The notes below the pieces were generated by a model. That model saw only the letters and a list, made by a program, of their open reading frames with translations, ran no database searches and was not told where the DNA came from. A DNA stretch of 64,000 bases from JACKDX01 sp964640175 (GTDB lineage: Bacteria > Myxococcota_A > Polyangia > Polyangiales > GCA-016699535). Within the stretch, counting starts at the first letter, position 1. The number at the start of each line of letters is the position of its first letter. The stretch lies in NCBI GenBank assembly GCA_964640175.1, contig CAZXFW010000004.1:62001-126000 (forward strand), given 5' to 3'. Shown here piece after piece: positions 32,264-40,714 of this stretch. The translations under genes were made by a program, and so were the position numbers.

Positions 32264-32872
32264 ATGAACCATATTGTATTTAGGAAGCTCCACATGTGGC
32301 TTAGCCTTCTTTTATGTTTGGTAGCGTTAGTTAGCAGCAGCTGCACCCCATCCAAAGATTTGCCCTCACTGGGAAAGGTCCCTAACTTCAATCTGATCGA
32401 TCATGAAGGGCATGCGCTCACTGAACAACACTTCAAAGGAAAAGTGTCTGTCGTCCATTTCATGTTTACAAGCTGCAGCACTGTGTGCCCCTTGCTGATG
32501 CAATCTGTCGCAACGCTGCAACGCAAGCTAAAGAAAGTCCATCACCAGGTGCAATTCGTCTCCATCAGTGTAGATCCCGATGTAGACACACCTGAACGCC
32601 TGCGACATTATGCAAAACAGCGTCATTTTACCTTAGACAACTGGAAACTTGTCACCGGTGACAGCCTCGCTATCCGACAAATTGCGGTACAGGGGTTCAA
32701 ACAAACCATGGGCGAACGTCGCCCCATTGAAGGGGGCGCTGGCGCGTATGATATCCTTCATGGCACACATCTTGTTTTGGTAGATCGCCACGGAACTTTA
32801 CGAGGATTTTACCGGACAGATCCTGCTGAACTGAACTCACTGCAAAAAGATATTAAACAACTTTTAGAGTAG
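32264..32872 (+). CDS. SCO1/SenC-family copper chaperone lipoprotein
   Basis: 202 aa. Lipoprotein signal with lipobox SSSC (LLCLVALVSSSC, Cys about 27). Thioredoxin fold with the copper-binding CxxxC in FMFTSCSTVCPLLMQSV (about 71-75) and the distal His in ILHGTHLVLVDRHG. SISVDPDVDTPERLRHYA is also a SCO signature. SCO1 delivers copper to, or reduces, the CuA site of cytochrome c oxidase subunit II from the periplasmic side. It fits the CtaA/CtaB context exactly, though the oxidase subunits themselves are not in the window. Confidence 0.93.
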   Translation: MNHIVFRKLHMWLSLLLCLVALVSSSCTPSKDLPSLGKVPNFNLIDHEGHALTEQHFKGKVSVVHFMFTSCSTVCPLLMQSVATLQRKLKKVHHQVQFVSISVDPDVDTPERLRHYAKQRHFTLDNWKLVTGDSLAIRQIAVQGFKQTMGERRPIEGGAGAYDILHGTHLVLVDRHGTLRGFYRTDPAELNSLQKDIKQLLE

Positions 32873-32925
32873 ACACTTATTCATAGGTCTACTAAACGCA
32901 AAAACACCACTTCCGCCACCCTCTC

Positions 32926-33348
32926 ATGCCCAGCTCTGCCACACTTGCCTTGATCAACGCCTGCTTCAATGCATCTTCCGCCCTATGCTTAGGGTTGGGG
33001 TATGTGGCCATTCGTAAACGAAACATAACTGTGCACCGCATATGGATGGGCACTGCATTCCTTTTTTCAACGGCCTTTTTGGCGTCCTACCTGACACGGT
33101 TTGCCCTGTACGGCGATACACCCTTTCGCGGCGAAGGCATCGTACGTCCCGTGTATTTCTCACTTCTCATATCCCATATTCTTTTAGCCATGCTCACGTT
33201 GCCCCTGGTATTACGCACACTCTATCTGGCGCTTCGGGGAGATTACGTAAGACACCGGCGAATTGCCCGTATCACCTTTCCTTTATGGGCCTACGTGTCC
33301 ATCACAGGGGTACTGATTTATATGATGTTATATCAATGGTTTGCGTAA
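32926..33348 (+). CDS. DUF420 membrane protein (CtaM-like)
   Basis: 140 aa with four membrane helices. DUF420 features: ALINACFNASSALCLGLGYVAIRKRNITVHRIWMG, SYLTRFALYGDTPFRGEG, LLISHILLAMLTLPLVLRTLYLALRGDYVRHRRIARIT and a final helix ending YMMLYQWFA. Histidines in helices two, three and the loop (VHRIWM, SHILLA, RHRRIA) are conserved in the family. CtaM members are needed for maturation of haem A oxidases in Firmicutes, which fits the preceding ctaA, ctaB and SCO1 genes. Confidence 0.88.
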   Translation: MPSSATLALINACFNASSALCLGLGYVAIRKRNITVHRIWMGTAFLFSTAFLASYLTRFALYGDTPFRGEGIVRPVYFSLLISHILLAMLTLPLVLRTLYLALRGDYVRHRRIARITFPLWAYVSITGVLIYMMLYQWFA

Positions 33349-33355
33349 GTTGGCG

Positions 33356-33385
33356 TTAGCAGCAGTCGCTCCTGATGGCTGCTAA
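33356..33385. terminator. Hairpin between convergent genes
   Basis: Perfect 8-nt arms TTAGCAGC (33356-33363) and GCTGCTAA (33378-33385) with a 14-nt loop lie between the DUF420 stop (33348) and the GT51 stop codon (33382-33384), which the right arm covers. No T tract follows on either strand, so it is a candidate bidirectional terminator or mRNA 3' stabiliser only. Confidence 0.4.
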
Positions 33386-35784
33386 GGGCTTGCTTCGATA
33401 GGCGAAACCCTCGAAGCCTCCTGCAACGTCGGTGAAAGCACATTAAAAGGCAACGGACTTGCATGGCCAGGTATCGTGCGAGGCGCAAGCTTGGCATCAC
33501 CACGATAAAACTGAAACGAATCCAACTCTTGAAGCCCATACGCCAATGCTTCCGCGTCGATCCGGCCACGCTTATAGAGATGCTCCAAGCGTTTTTGAAT
33601 TCGCTTGCGCCAAACATCGGCTAACGCACCGCGTTCGTATTGCTCAGAATACGCTTTGGGATTTGGAAGAATAAGAGACAGAAACACGGACTCGGCTGGA
33701 GAAAGTTCGGCTGGCAATCGACCAAAATAATAGACGGAAGCATGACGAATGCCGTACACATTGAGACCAAACTCAATCACATTCAGATAGAGTTCAAGTA
33801 TCTTTTTTTTATCAAGAGCTTGCTCTACCCACCACGTAAGCAACACCTCTTGCACTTTACGCGCCAATGTTTTTTCACGGTGTAAGAGTAAGTTTTTGAC
33901 CAACTGCATGCTAATCGTGCTTGCGCCTTGTACATACCTTCCTGCTTTAAGATTTTTTCCAAGTGCTTTTCCCATCTCTGCAGTAGCAAAGCCACGATGC
34001 TTAAAAAATCCTGCGTCTTCCTGTGCGAGTACCGCATGGATCATGTAAGGGCTGATAACCTCGATGGGAGTCCAGTTGCTTGTGCCAGGTCCTGTCTGCA
34101 TCTCAAACATGGCCCCATCCGGTTCATACACGCGATGTAAAAATGGTCCCTGAAACGTACGTAAGTCCGCCAAAACAGGCACAGTCAGAAAGCTGCATTG
34201 GTTGCGCGTCTTCATCGCAAACTCGGTTGCATCATAATCACGAGAGTCCACATGCAAATGGATCTCTGAGCCCCAGTTCCCATTCCAAGAAAAGTTTACG
34301 ATTTCGCCTAACAATTGTCGCGGAATGGCACCCATGACCGTGTTACAGGAAGTCATCGGCACCGACAGATTGAGATCGACCAGATAGTGATCTGCATCGT
34401 GCTCCAAAACACCTGTGATGGCAGCTCGTGCTTGATCCAAGGACACGTGGGCATTGTGGAGATCCAAGCGCCGAGTTGCCGTATGCCAAAGCGCCTTCCC
34501 CTGAAGGCTGACTTTCCCAGAAGAAACAGGAAGATCAGCAATTCGAGGCGAATACAATGCCACGTTCTGAACTGTCAGCTCGCCAGCTACAGCCACGTTA
34601 ACGACATCTTGAGTGTGAAGCGCAAGCTGTCCTTCAAGCAGCGTGTTCTCTGGCGCATACCACGGAAGCTCTGGAAGCACAGGTAAAAACAACGCAAGCG
34701 GAACGTGCTTCAACACGACTGTGCCTTCAGCCCGCATCTGCTTAGGCCAAAGCTCTAAACCCCAATGTAACCCTCCACCCCCATGCACTTTTCCATCACC
34801 TTGCACCACAAAGCGTCCTGAGCCATCGCCTTTGAGTTCTCCATGAAGCTGCTTAAGAAGGTGTTGCGTGCCTTGATCATTCCTGAGCTGAACGGAAAGA
34901 TTATCGACTTTCAGATGCGCATGCGGTGCTAGCCATGCCCATGGAGCATCTGTTTTCAAAGGGGCGTTGTCCGATGACCGTCGAACTTCAGACAGCAACT
35001 CACGCACATGCATCAAGCGCATACGGGTTTGAAGTGCCCCGGGCGCCCATGACAATGCGGCACTTCGGACGCGTAGGCCCTTGAGAACCCGCCTTTGTGC
35101 CGTTTGTTCCATACGTATGGTGATGTCCCGAAGCTGTGCCACTTCAGCCGGAGTTGCTCCCATGTCACACTGGCCAAACCGCACCACCATGCTTTTTTCA
35201 TCACGACGAATCTCGCCCTCTGCCGCTTCCATCAAAACGCCTTTGTCATCACGCAATGTGATGGCAAAATCGGTGATTTCGACTCGACGTTTGGATGGCT
35301 TAGCCAACCCCTTGGCAGGAGTCGATTGCATCACATGCTTTAGCCAAGGCTTCATTCCCGGACGACTTACATCGATGTGCACGTACATCTTGCTCGACCG
35401 CACGCCCGTTAAGGCGGCTGAACCACGTGCAAGCAATGCCACGGGACTTGCCTCGAGCCAGACTTCGTCGCTCGATACCGTCAATCCACCTTCCTTACCA
35501 TTGTTCGCCTTCACATCGTGTAGTTGAATACCATGCCAACCCACGTGAATTCTTCGAATCTGGAGCTGCAGACCATACCGTTCTTTTGCAAGCTGTACGA
35601 TACGCTCCTTGATCGCTTGTTCGTCATCGCACGTGGAAAACATCATAGTCGCAGACGCCAAGACAAGCCCCACTCCAAGGGCTGTGCTAAGCAGCCGATG
35701 TTGAGACATCCAAACGCAAGCAGGCTTGAACCTAGCCTGTACGTTCTGCCAAATAGCGTGCAGTAAATGCTGCAGCTTGATCAT
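33382..35784 (-). CDS. GT51 peptidoglycan transglycosylase with large N-terminal domain
   Basis: 800 aa. A signal anchor near residues 30-50 is followed by about 500 residues of repetitive beta-rich sequence of AsmA-like character (VELNNV-type strands, HLKVDNLSVQLRNDQG, LDLHNAHVSLDQARAAITGVLEH). The GT51 domain follows at about 570-745: catalytic AQEDAGFFKHRGF, KAGRYVQGASTISMQLVKNLLLHREKTLARKVQEVLLTWW, ELYLNVIEFGLNVYGI and ESVFLSLILPNP. There is no penicillin-binding transpeptidase domain. It polymerises lipid II glycan strands in the periplasm. The first Met overlaps the upstream gene by 53 nt; Met26 at 35709 is a possible alternative start. MtgA-type enzymes are only about 240 aa, so the N-terminal extension is the unusual part. 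Confidence 0.88.
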   Translation of the reverse strand: MIKLQHLLHAIWQNVQARFKPACVWMSQHRLLSTALGVGLVLASATMMFSTCDDEQAIKERIVQLAKERYGLQLQIRRIHVGWHGIQLHDVKANNGKEGGLTVSSDEVWLEASPVALLARGSAALTGVRSSKMYVHIDVSRPGMKPWLKHVMQSTPAKGLAKPSKRRVEITDFAITLRDDKGVLMEAAEGEIRRDEKSMVVRFGQCDMGATPAEVAQLRDITIRMEQTAQRRVLKGLRVRSAALSWAPGALQTRMRLMHVRELLSEVRRSSDNAPLKTDAPWAWLAPHAHLKVDNLSVQLRNDQGTQHLLKQLHGELKGDGSGRFVVQGDGKVHGGGGLHWGLELWPKQMRAEGTVVLKHVPLALFLPVLPELPWYAPENTLLEGQLALHTQDVVNVAVAGELTVQNVALYSPRIADLPVSSGKVSLQGKALWHTATRRLDLHNAHVSLDQARAAITGVLEHDADHYLVDLNLSVPMTSCNTVMGAIPRQLLGEIVNFSWNGNWGSEIHLHVDSRDYDATEFAMKTRNQCSFLTVPVLADLRTFQGPFLHRVYEPDGAMFEMQTGPGTSNWTPIEVISPYMIHAVLAQEDAGFFKHRGFATAEMGKALGKNLKAGRYVQGASTISMQLVKNLLLHREKTLARKVQEVLLTWWVEQALDKKKILELYLNVIEFGLNVYGIRHASVYYFGRLPAELSPAESVFLSLILPNPKAYSEQYERGALADVWRKRIQKRLEHLYKRGRIDAEALAYGLQELDSFQFYRGDAKLAPRTIPGHASPLPFNVLSPTLQEASRVSPIEASP

Positions 35785-36238
35785 AACTTTCGCGCATCTG
35801 TTGTTGGATAAGCTTCTCTACCATTCGGCCGACACCTAAAATGGACACATCAATGTCATGACGAGCTATCCGCTCCACTGAATTTGCCCCTAAGGGTTCC
35901 ACCCAAAACTCGCCCCGCATGCGGATCTTATCGCGAGCCATCTCTGGAATTACCTCAAATCGCCAACGTTTTGTCTTTGGATCAAACTCACCTTGTTCCG
36001 TGTAACCTGTTTTATCACCCAGTATTTTACGTGCCACTGAAGGCACTTCAGCGGCGGGGTCGTAGTACACTGTACGACATACTGTCCCGTCACTTCGATG
36101 CTGCTCATCCACCACTTCGTACGTGCGAAATCCTAAAACTTCGAGATAAAGCTTCTGATTAAAGGCGTTATCAAAAAACACGTCCTTCCAAAATCCATCT
36201 ACATTTGTCTGAAAACGATGTCTGATTTCAAATTCCAT
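35732..36238 (-). CDS. DUF2505 family protein
   Basis: 168 aa from the ATG at 36236-36238, with AGAGG a few bases upstream; the frame runs to 36358, but this start gives MEFEIRHRFQTNVDGFWKDVFFD, the family's opening. The pattern of amphipathic strands with RHDIDVSILGVGRMVEKLIQQQM at the end is that of DUF2505, a START-like fold thought to bind lipids or other hydrophobic ligands. No catalytic residues evident. It overlaps the GT51 gene start and is divergent from fadI across 69 nt. Confidence 0.75.
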   Translation of the reverse strand: MEFEIRHRFQTNVDGFWKDVFFDNAFNQKLYLEVLGFRTYEVVDEQHRSDGTVCRTVYYDPAAEVPSVARKILGDKTGYTEQGEFDPKTKRWRFEVIPEMARDKIRMRGEFWVEPLGANSVERIARHDIDVSILGVGRMVEKLIQQQMRESYDQAAAFTARYLAERTG

Positions 36239-36284
36239 ACGACCTCTTGGGCTGGAACCATAGCAAAATGCTTGTGTTTTTAAT

Positions 36285-36300
36285 AGGGATCTTAGATCCT
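36285..36300. promoter_or_regulatory. Small inverted repeat between DUF2505 and fadI
   Basis: GGATC (36287-36291) and GATCC (36295-36299) flank a TTA spacer in the 69-nt divergent region, 8 nt before the fadI start. A repressor for fatty-acid genes could bind here, but the repeat is short and no known FadR/PsrA consensus is recognised. Confidence 0.2.
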
Positions 36301-36307
36301 TCTTTTC

Positions 36308-37588
36308 ATGACTCGAGTAGCCATTATTGCTGGCTTGCGCACACCGTTTGCCAAGCAATCCTCCGCCTATAAACAGTTAAGCGCTCTCGACTTGGGCCGA
36401 ATCGTTGTGAACGAGCTTTTACAACGCTCCGAAGTTCCACCCAAAGACATTCAACAAGTGGTGTATGGCCAAGTGCTCCCTTCTCTCGCAGCGCCGAATA
36501 TTGCACGCGAAGTTGTCCTTGGTACTTCTTTGCCACGCCAAACCGACGCCTACAGCGTGTCACGAGCGTGTGCAACAAGCTATCAGTCCACCATTAGCAT
36601 TGCCGAATCTATTCTTTGCGGCACGATCGACTGTGGTATTGCAGGCGGAGCAGACAGCGCAAGTGACATTCCTATTGCGGTTTCTAAGAAATTTGCACAG
36701 GCATTGCTCAAAGCCAGTAAAGCACGAAGCGTGATGGAACGCATGAAGATCTTTGCGTCACTCAAAGTTAGAGATTTGTTGCCTGTGCCGCCTGCCCTTA
36801 AAGAACCATCCACGCGCCTTACCATGGGTGAAAGCGCAGAAAAAATGGCTAAAGAAAACCATATCAGCCGGCAGGCTCAAGACGAGTTTGCACATCGCAG
36901 CCATACCCTGGCTGCGCGTGCGTGGACAAATGGGCTCTTTGCGCAAGAAGTGATGCAGGTCCAGCTGCCACCTCACTATTCTGAAGTGGTGACAGAAGAC
37001 AACCTTGTACGCAAAGACTCGACCTTAGAAAACTATACGAGACTTAAACCTGTATTTGATCGCAAATATGGCACGGTCACCGCAGGCAACAGCTCTCCAC
37101 TTACAGATGGCGCAAGCGCCCTAGTACTCATGTCCGAGGCCAAAGCTAAGTCTTTAGGGCGCCAACCTCTTGGATATATCCGAAGCTATGCTTTTGTTGG
37201 CTTAGATCCTTTCTGGCAACTTCTCATGGGGCCAAGCCTCGCGACGCCTCTAGCGTTAGATCGCGCAAAGCTCAAACTTAGCGATATGGATCTCATCGAT
37301 ATGCACGAAGCGTTTAGTGCACAAATTCTTTCCAACGTCCAAGCCTTTGAGTCCAAAAAGTTTGCTCAAGAAAAGCTTGGCCGTAGTGAGCCCATCGGAC
37401 AAATTGATTGGGACAAATTCAATGTCAATGGAGGCTCTATCTCAGTCGGCCATCCATTTTCTGCCACTGGCGCTCGCCAGATTACCCAAACACTTCATGA
37501 GCTCAACCGTCGCAAAGGCCAGTTTGCACTATGCACAGCTTGCGCAGCAGGAGGTCTGGGAGCTGCCATTGTACTGGAGGCTGCATGA
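36308..37588 (+). CDS. fadI: 3-ketoacyl-CoA thiolase FadI
   Basis: 426 aa, the longer FadI type. The nucleophilic Cys lies in SRACATSYQS (about 90), GGADSASDIPI follows, and NGGSISVGHPFSATGARQ holds the catalytic His. The C-terminal CTACAAGGLGAAIVLE holds the second catalytic Cys. It cleaves 3-ketoacyl-CoA with CoA, the last step of beta-oxidation. The stop overlaps the fadJ start (ATGA), the classic FadI-FadJ pair, which forms the complex for anaerobic or long-chain beta-oxidation in E. coli. Confidence 0.95.
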   Translation: MTRVAIIAGLRTPFAKQSSAYKQLSALDLGRIVVNELLQRSEVPPKDIQQVVYGQVLPSLAAPNIAREVVLGTSLPRQTDAYSVSRACATSYQSTISIAESILCGTIDCGIAGGADSASDIPIAVSKKFAQALLKASKARSVMERMKIFASLKVRDLLPVPPALKEPSTRLTMGESAEKMAKENHISRQAQDEFAHRSHTLAARAWTNGLFAQEVMQVQLPPHYSEVVTEDNLVRKDSTLENYTRLKPVFDRKYGTVTAGNSSPLTDGASALVLMSEAKAKSLGRQPLGYIRSYAFVGLDPFWQLLMGPSLATPLALDRAKLKLSDMDLIDMHEAFSAQILSNVQAFESKKFAQEKLGRSEPIGQIDWDKFNVNGGSISVGHPFSATGARQITQTLHELNRRKGQFALCTACAAGGLGAAIVLEAA

Positions 37589-39750
37589 CTTTTTCTGCTT
37601 CTTCAAATCTACAGCATGCCAAAGCCTTGCATCTCGAAAAACGAGCTGATGGCGTCGCCATTGTGTGGATGGACGTCCCAGGCGACACGGTGAATACGTT
37701 AAAGAAGGCGTTCAGCATCGAATTCCACGCTATGTTGGACACCATCGAACAAGCCTCCGACATACAAGCCGTAGTGTTTGCTTCCCGTAAACCTGATAAT
37801 TTCTTAGCCGGCGCAGATGTGGAGATGCTCAACCAAGCACACTCCGCTGCAGAAGCCAGCGAACTTTCTCGAACTGCTCAAGAAGCTATGAATCGCCTCG
37901 CCTCTTTCCAATTACCGGTAGTAGCGGCTATTCACGGAACATGCTTGGGAGGTGGATTAGAGCTGGCATTGGCATGCCATGCCCGTGTCTGTAGTGATGA
38001 TCCCAAGACAAAACTGGGTTTACCTGAAGTACAACTTGGATTGTTACCTGGCGCAGGAGGCACTCAACGTCTACCTCGCTTGATTGGACTTACGGCTGCA
38101 TTGGATCTCATGCTAACTGGTAAACAGTTGGTTGCTAAAAAGGCCAAATCGCTCGGATTGGTTGATGAAGTCGTCCAAGCTTCTATTATCACTGAAGTGG
38201 CAGCTGAGTATGCACTAAAGCTCCGCCATCACCCCACACCATCAACACGCTCTCGGAGTATCAGCACGCAGCTGAAAGAAGGATTGTTAGCCAACAATCT
38301 CCTGGGACGAGCCTTCGTGTTTGGCCAAGCTAAAAAGCAGGTTGATAAACAAACTGGCGGGCACTACCCGGCACCCCCCAAAATTCTTGAGGTGGTGCGA
38401 ACCGGCCTCGATAAAGGCATGGAAGCGGGACTGAACGCCGAGTGTACCGCGTTTGGAGAACTTGCCCTCTCTGCCGTTGCCAAAGAGCTTATGTATCTTT
38501 TCTTTGCGCAAACTGCGCTCAAAAAAGATTCTGGCACAGAAAGAAACGTTGCCCCCCACGCCGTTCACAAAGTGGGCATGATTGGCGCAGGGCTAATGGG
38601 CAGCGGCATTGCCTATGTCACAGCAGTGTTGGCTAAACTCCCTGTGCGCTTAAAGGATCGCGATCTCCAAAGCATTGGAAAAGGATTGGCTCAGGTAGCC
38701 AATCTCGTCATGCAAGGAGTCAAACGCAAACGGATCGATTCCATCGAGGCCGAACAGATTCTGGCACGAGTATCGTCAAGTACTGATTATTCTGGATTCG
38801 GTACTGCAGACGTCGTCATTGAAGCCGTGTTTGAAGATCTCTCCTTAAAACATCAAATTTTAAAGGATGTTGAAAAAGTTGGCCCTAAAAACGTCATTTT
38901 TGCCTCTAATACTTCATCTTTACCCATTACACGCATTGCCGAAGCAAGCGAACGCCCTGAAAATGTCATTGGCATGCACTATTTTTCGCCTGTGCATAAG
39001 ATGCCTTTGCTTGAGATCATTGTGACTCCAAAGACGGCACCATGGGTGACTGCTACCTGTGTTGCTCTCGGAAAGCAGCAAGGGAAAACCGTCATCGTTG
39101 TTAACGATGGGGTTGGGTTTTACACTTCTCGTATTTTAGCCCCCTACATGAACGAAGCTGCGTTTCTGTTAACTGAAGGTGTTCCCGTCGAAGACATTGA
39201 CAAAGCACTGACTGAGTTTGGATTTCCCGTCGGCCCAATCACATTACTGGACGAAGTAGGGATCGATGTCGCCGAAAAAGTTGGCAGCATTATGCACGAA
39301 GCATTTGGTCCACGACTTGAACCTCCTTCTGCCATTTCTCAACTTAAAGCAGATAAGCGTTTGGGAAGAAAAAACAAACGTGGTTTTTATACCTATTCCG
39401 AAAATGTTTCTAAAAGCCCTAAAACTGTCGATTCAAGCGTTTATTCGGTGTTAGGTGTCAGCCCTCGCACACAGCTCCCCCTATCCACTATTTCAGAACG
39501 TTGTGTGCTTCAAATGGTCAACGAAGCTGCGCTTTGTTTACAAGAAAACATTTTACGCAGCAGTCGCGATGGCGATATCGGCGCCGTGTTTGGCTTGGGA
39601 TTTCCACCCTTTTTAGGAGGCCCCTTTCGCTACATTCAAAGCGTCGGACCCGATACCATCAAACAACGCCTTGAACATTATGCATTAGAACACGGCACTC
39701 GATTCACTCCTGCCTCAATTTTTGAAGCTTGGCCAAGCACTATGGCTTAA
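37585..39750 (+). CDS. fadJ: FadJ: enoyl-CoA hydratase / 3-hydroxyacyl-CoA dehydrogenase
   Basis: 721 aa from the ATG at 37585, overlapping the thiolase stop; an in-frame ATG at 37531 is inside fadI and disregarded. The N-terminal crotonase domain has IHGTCLGGGLELALACHAR (oxyanion loop, about 110) and LGLPEVQLGLLPGAGGTQRLPRL with the catalytic Glu. The NAD domain starts at about 330 with VGMIGAGLMGSGIAYV, continuing EAVFEDLSLKHQIL, NTSSLPITRIAEASERPENVIGMHYFSPVHKMPLLEI with the catalytic His, and the C-terminal helical part twice. Both beta-oxidation steps two and three are therefore on one chain. Confidence 0.95.
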   Translation: MTFSASSNLQHAKALHLEKRADGVAIVWMDVPGDTVNTLKKAFSIEFHAMLDTIEQASDIQAVVFASRKPDNFLAGADVEMLNQAHSAAEASELSRTAQEAMNRLASFQLPVVAAIHGTCLGGGLELALACHARVCSDDPKTKLGLPEVQLGLLPGAGGTQRLPRLIGLTAALDLMLTGKQLVAKKAKSLGLVDEVVQASIITEVAAEYALKLRHHPTPSTRSRSISTQLKEGLLANNLLGRAFVFGQAKKQVDKQTGGHYPAPPKILEVVRTGLDKGMEAGLNAECTAFGELALSAVAKELMYLFFAQTALKKDSGTERNVAPHAVHKVGMIGAGLMGSGIAYVTAVLAKLPVRLKDRDLQSIGKGLAQVANLVMQGVKRKRIDSIEAEQILARVSSSTDYSGFGTADVVIEAVFEDLSLKHQILKDVEKVGPKNVIFASNTSSLPITRIAEASERPENVIGMHYFSPVHKMPLLEIIVTPKTAPWVTATCVALGKQQGKTVIVVNDGVGFYTSRILAPYMNEAAFLLTEGVPVEDIDKALTEFGFPVGPITLLDEVGIDVAEKVGSIMHEAFGPRLEPPSAISQLKADKRLGRKNKRGFYTYSENVSKSPKTVDSSVYSVLGVSPRTQLPLSTISERCVLQMVNEAALCLQENILRSSRDGDIGAVFGLGFPPFLGGPFRYIQSVGPDTIKQRLEHYALEHGTRFTPASIFEAWPSTMA

Positions 39751-39758
39751 GCCATAGT
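39739..39758. terminator. 20-nt perfect palindrome over the fadJ stop codon
   Basis: ACTATGGCTT (39739-39748) is followed directly by its reverse complement AAGCCATAGT (39749-39758), and the fadJ TAA (39748-39750) lies at the centre. It sits between convergent genes (fadJ and the gene ending at 39778). Because the palindrome has no spacer, an RNA hairpin would lose its central bases to the loop. It could be a bidirectional terminator or a protein-binding site; no T tract follows. Confidence 0.45.
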
Positions 39759-39777
39759 TACATACGGCACACCACCT

Positions 39778-40641
39778 TCAACTATCAGAGGCATGAACGG
39801 TCAGTGATTGAAGCTGTGCAGCAATCGAACAGTCATTGGCTGCGCCTTTGCCTACCTTTACTTCGGCTTTTTTAGCCAATGCAGGCTTGCCGCTTATGTC
39901 ATTTCTGGCAGTTACAATCATACCATTCGCATGAATAGTCGCACTTAGCAGATGAGCCTTGGGACTCAGACTCCAGAGATGAACATCCACGGGAGCATCT
40001 CGACGGTTTTCACCGTGTTGCAAAACTAATAAAAACCACTCACTTTTTAAAATCTCTGCCACCTTGGGAGCATCACGGCGTGCACGTCGAGCAAGTTCAT
40101 CGTCCATCACCCGTAAACGCACAGGATTTTCGGTAACATCCACAGAGGCAATCCAGTCTGGCATCAAAAAATTGCCTTTAACATACAGTTGACTCGCAAG
40201 CTCTGGATTAAGTCCAAGACAGCTTGGAATAGAGTCAGATTCAGATAGTTCAATGGCATGCTGCACGGCTCGACTGTCCTTAGCTACGGCTAAAGGCACA
40301 CGAAGATACAAGCCCTTCCCTTTGTGCAGTTTTTCCAACTGCAATCGTGGATCGACATAAGGCTTCAATGATCCAGACGCTGCTTGCGCTATCCACTGCT
40401 CAAGTTGCTCACGTAAGTCCCGATAAGGCTCGGCAATAGACTTGAGCGAAGCGTGCGCTTCTTTTAACTCAAGACGCAGCGCATTCATTTGTTGCTGCCT
40501 TCGAAGCCAATATCCCCCACCGACAGCCACGACAAGGACTATCGCTGGCAATATCCACCGCCACGGAATTTGAGGACCGTAGGAGGGGACAGGGCCTTCA
40601 ACATCAGGACGGGCAGGTTTTAAAGGAATGACATTTGGCAT
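39778..40641 (-). CDS. Membrane-anchored protein of unknown function
   Basis: 287 aa. A short cytoplasmic Pro-rich start (VIPLKPARPDVEGPVP) precedes one membrane helix (WILPAIVLVVAVGGGYWL, about 29-46). A charged helix follows (RRQQQMNALRLELKEAHASLKSIAEPYRDLREQLEQW), probably a coiled coil, and then a beta-rich periplasmic domain. There is no recognisable catalytic motif or family. It is convergent with fadJ and divergent from the APE cluster (73 nt between starts at 40641 and 40715). Not obviously part of the pigment pathway, though it shares its promoter region. Confidence 0.6.
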   Translation of the reverse strand: MPNVIPLKPARPDVEGPVPSYGPQIPWRWILPAIVLVVAVGGGYWLRRQQQMNALRLELKEAHASLKSIAEPYRDLREQLEQWIAQAASGSLKPYVDPRLQLEKLHKGKGLYLRVPLAVAKDSRAVQHAIELSESDSIPSCLGLNPELASQLYVKGNFLMPDWIASVDVTENPVRLRVMDDELARRARRDAPKVAEILKSEWFLLVLQHGENRRDAPVDVHLWSLSPKAHLLSATIHANGMIVTARNDISGKPALAKKAEVKVGKGAANDCSIAAQLQSLTVHASDS

Positions 40642-40714
40642 ACGCAGATACTAAATTTTACCCTACTATGACTTGAAACAATTGTAATGTGCAGTCAAAG
40701 ATTTGTTGTAAAAA

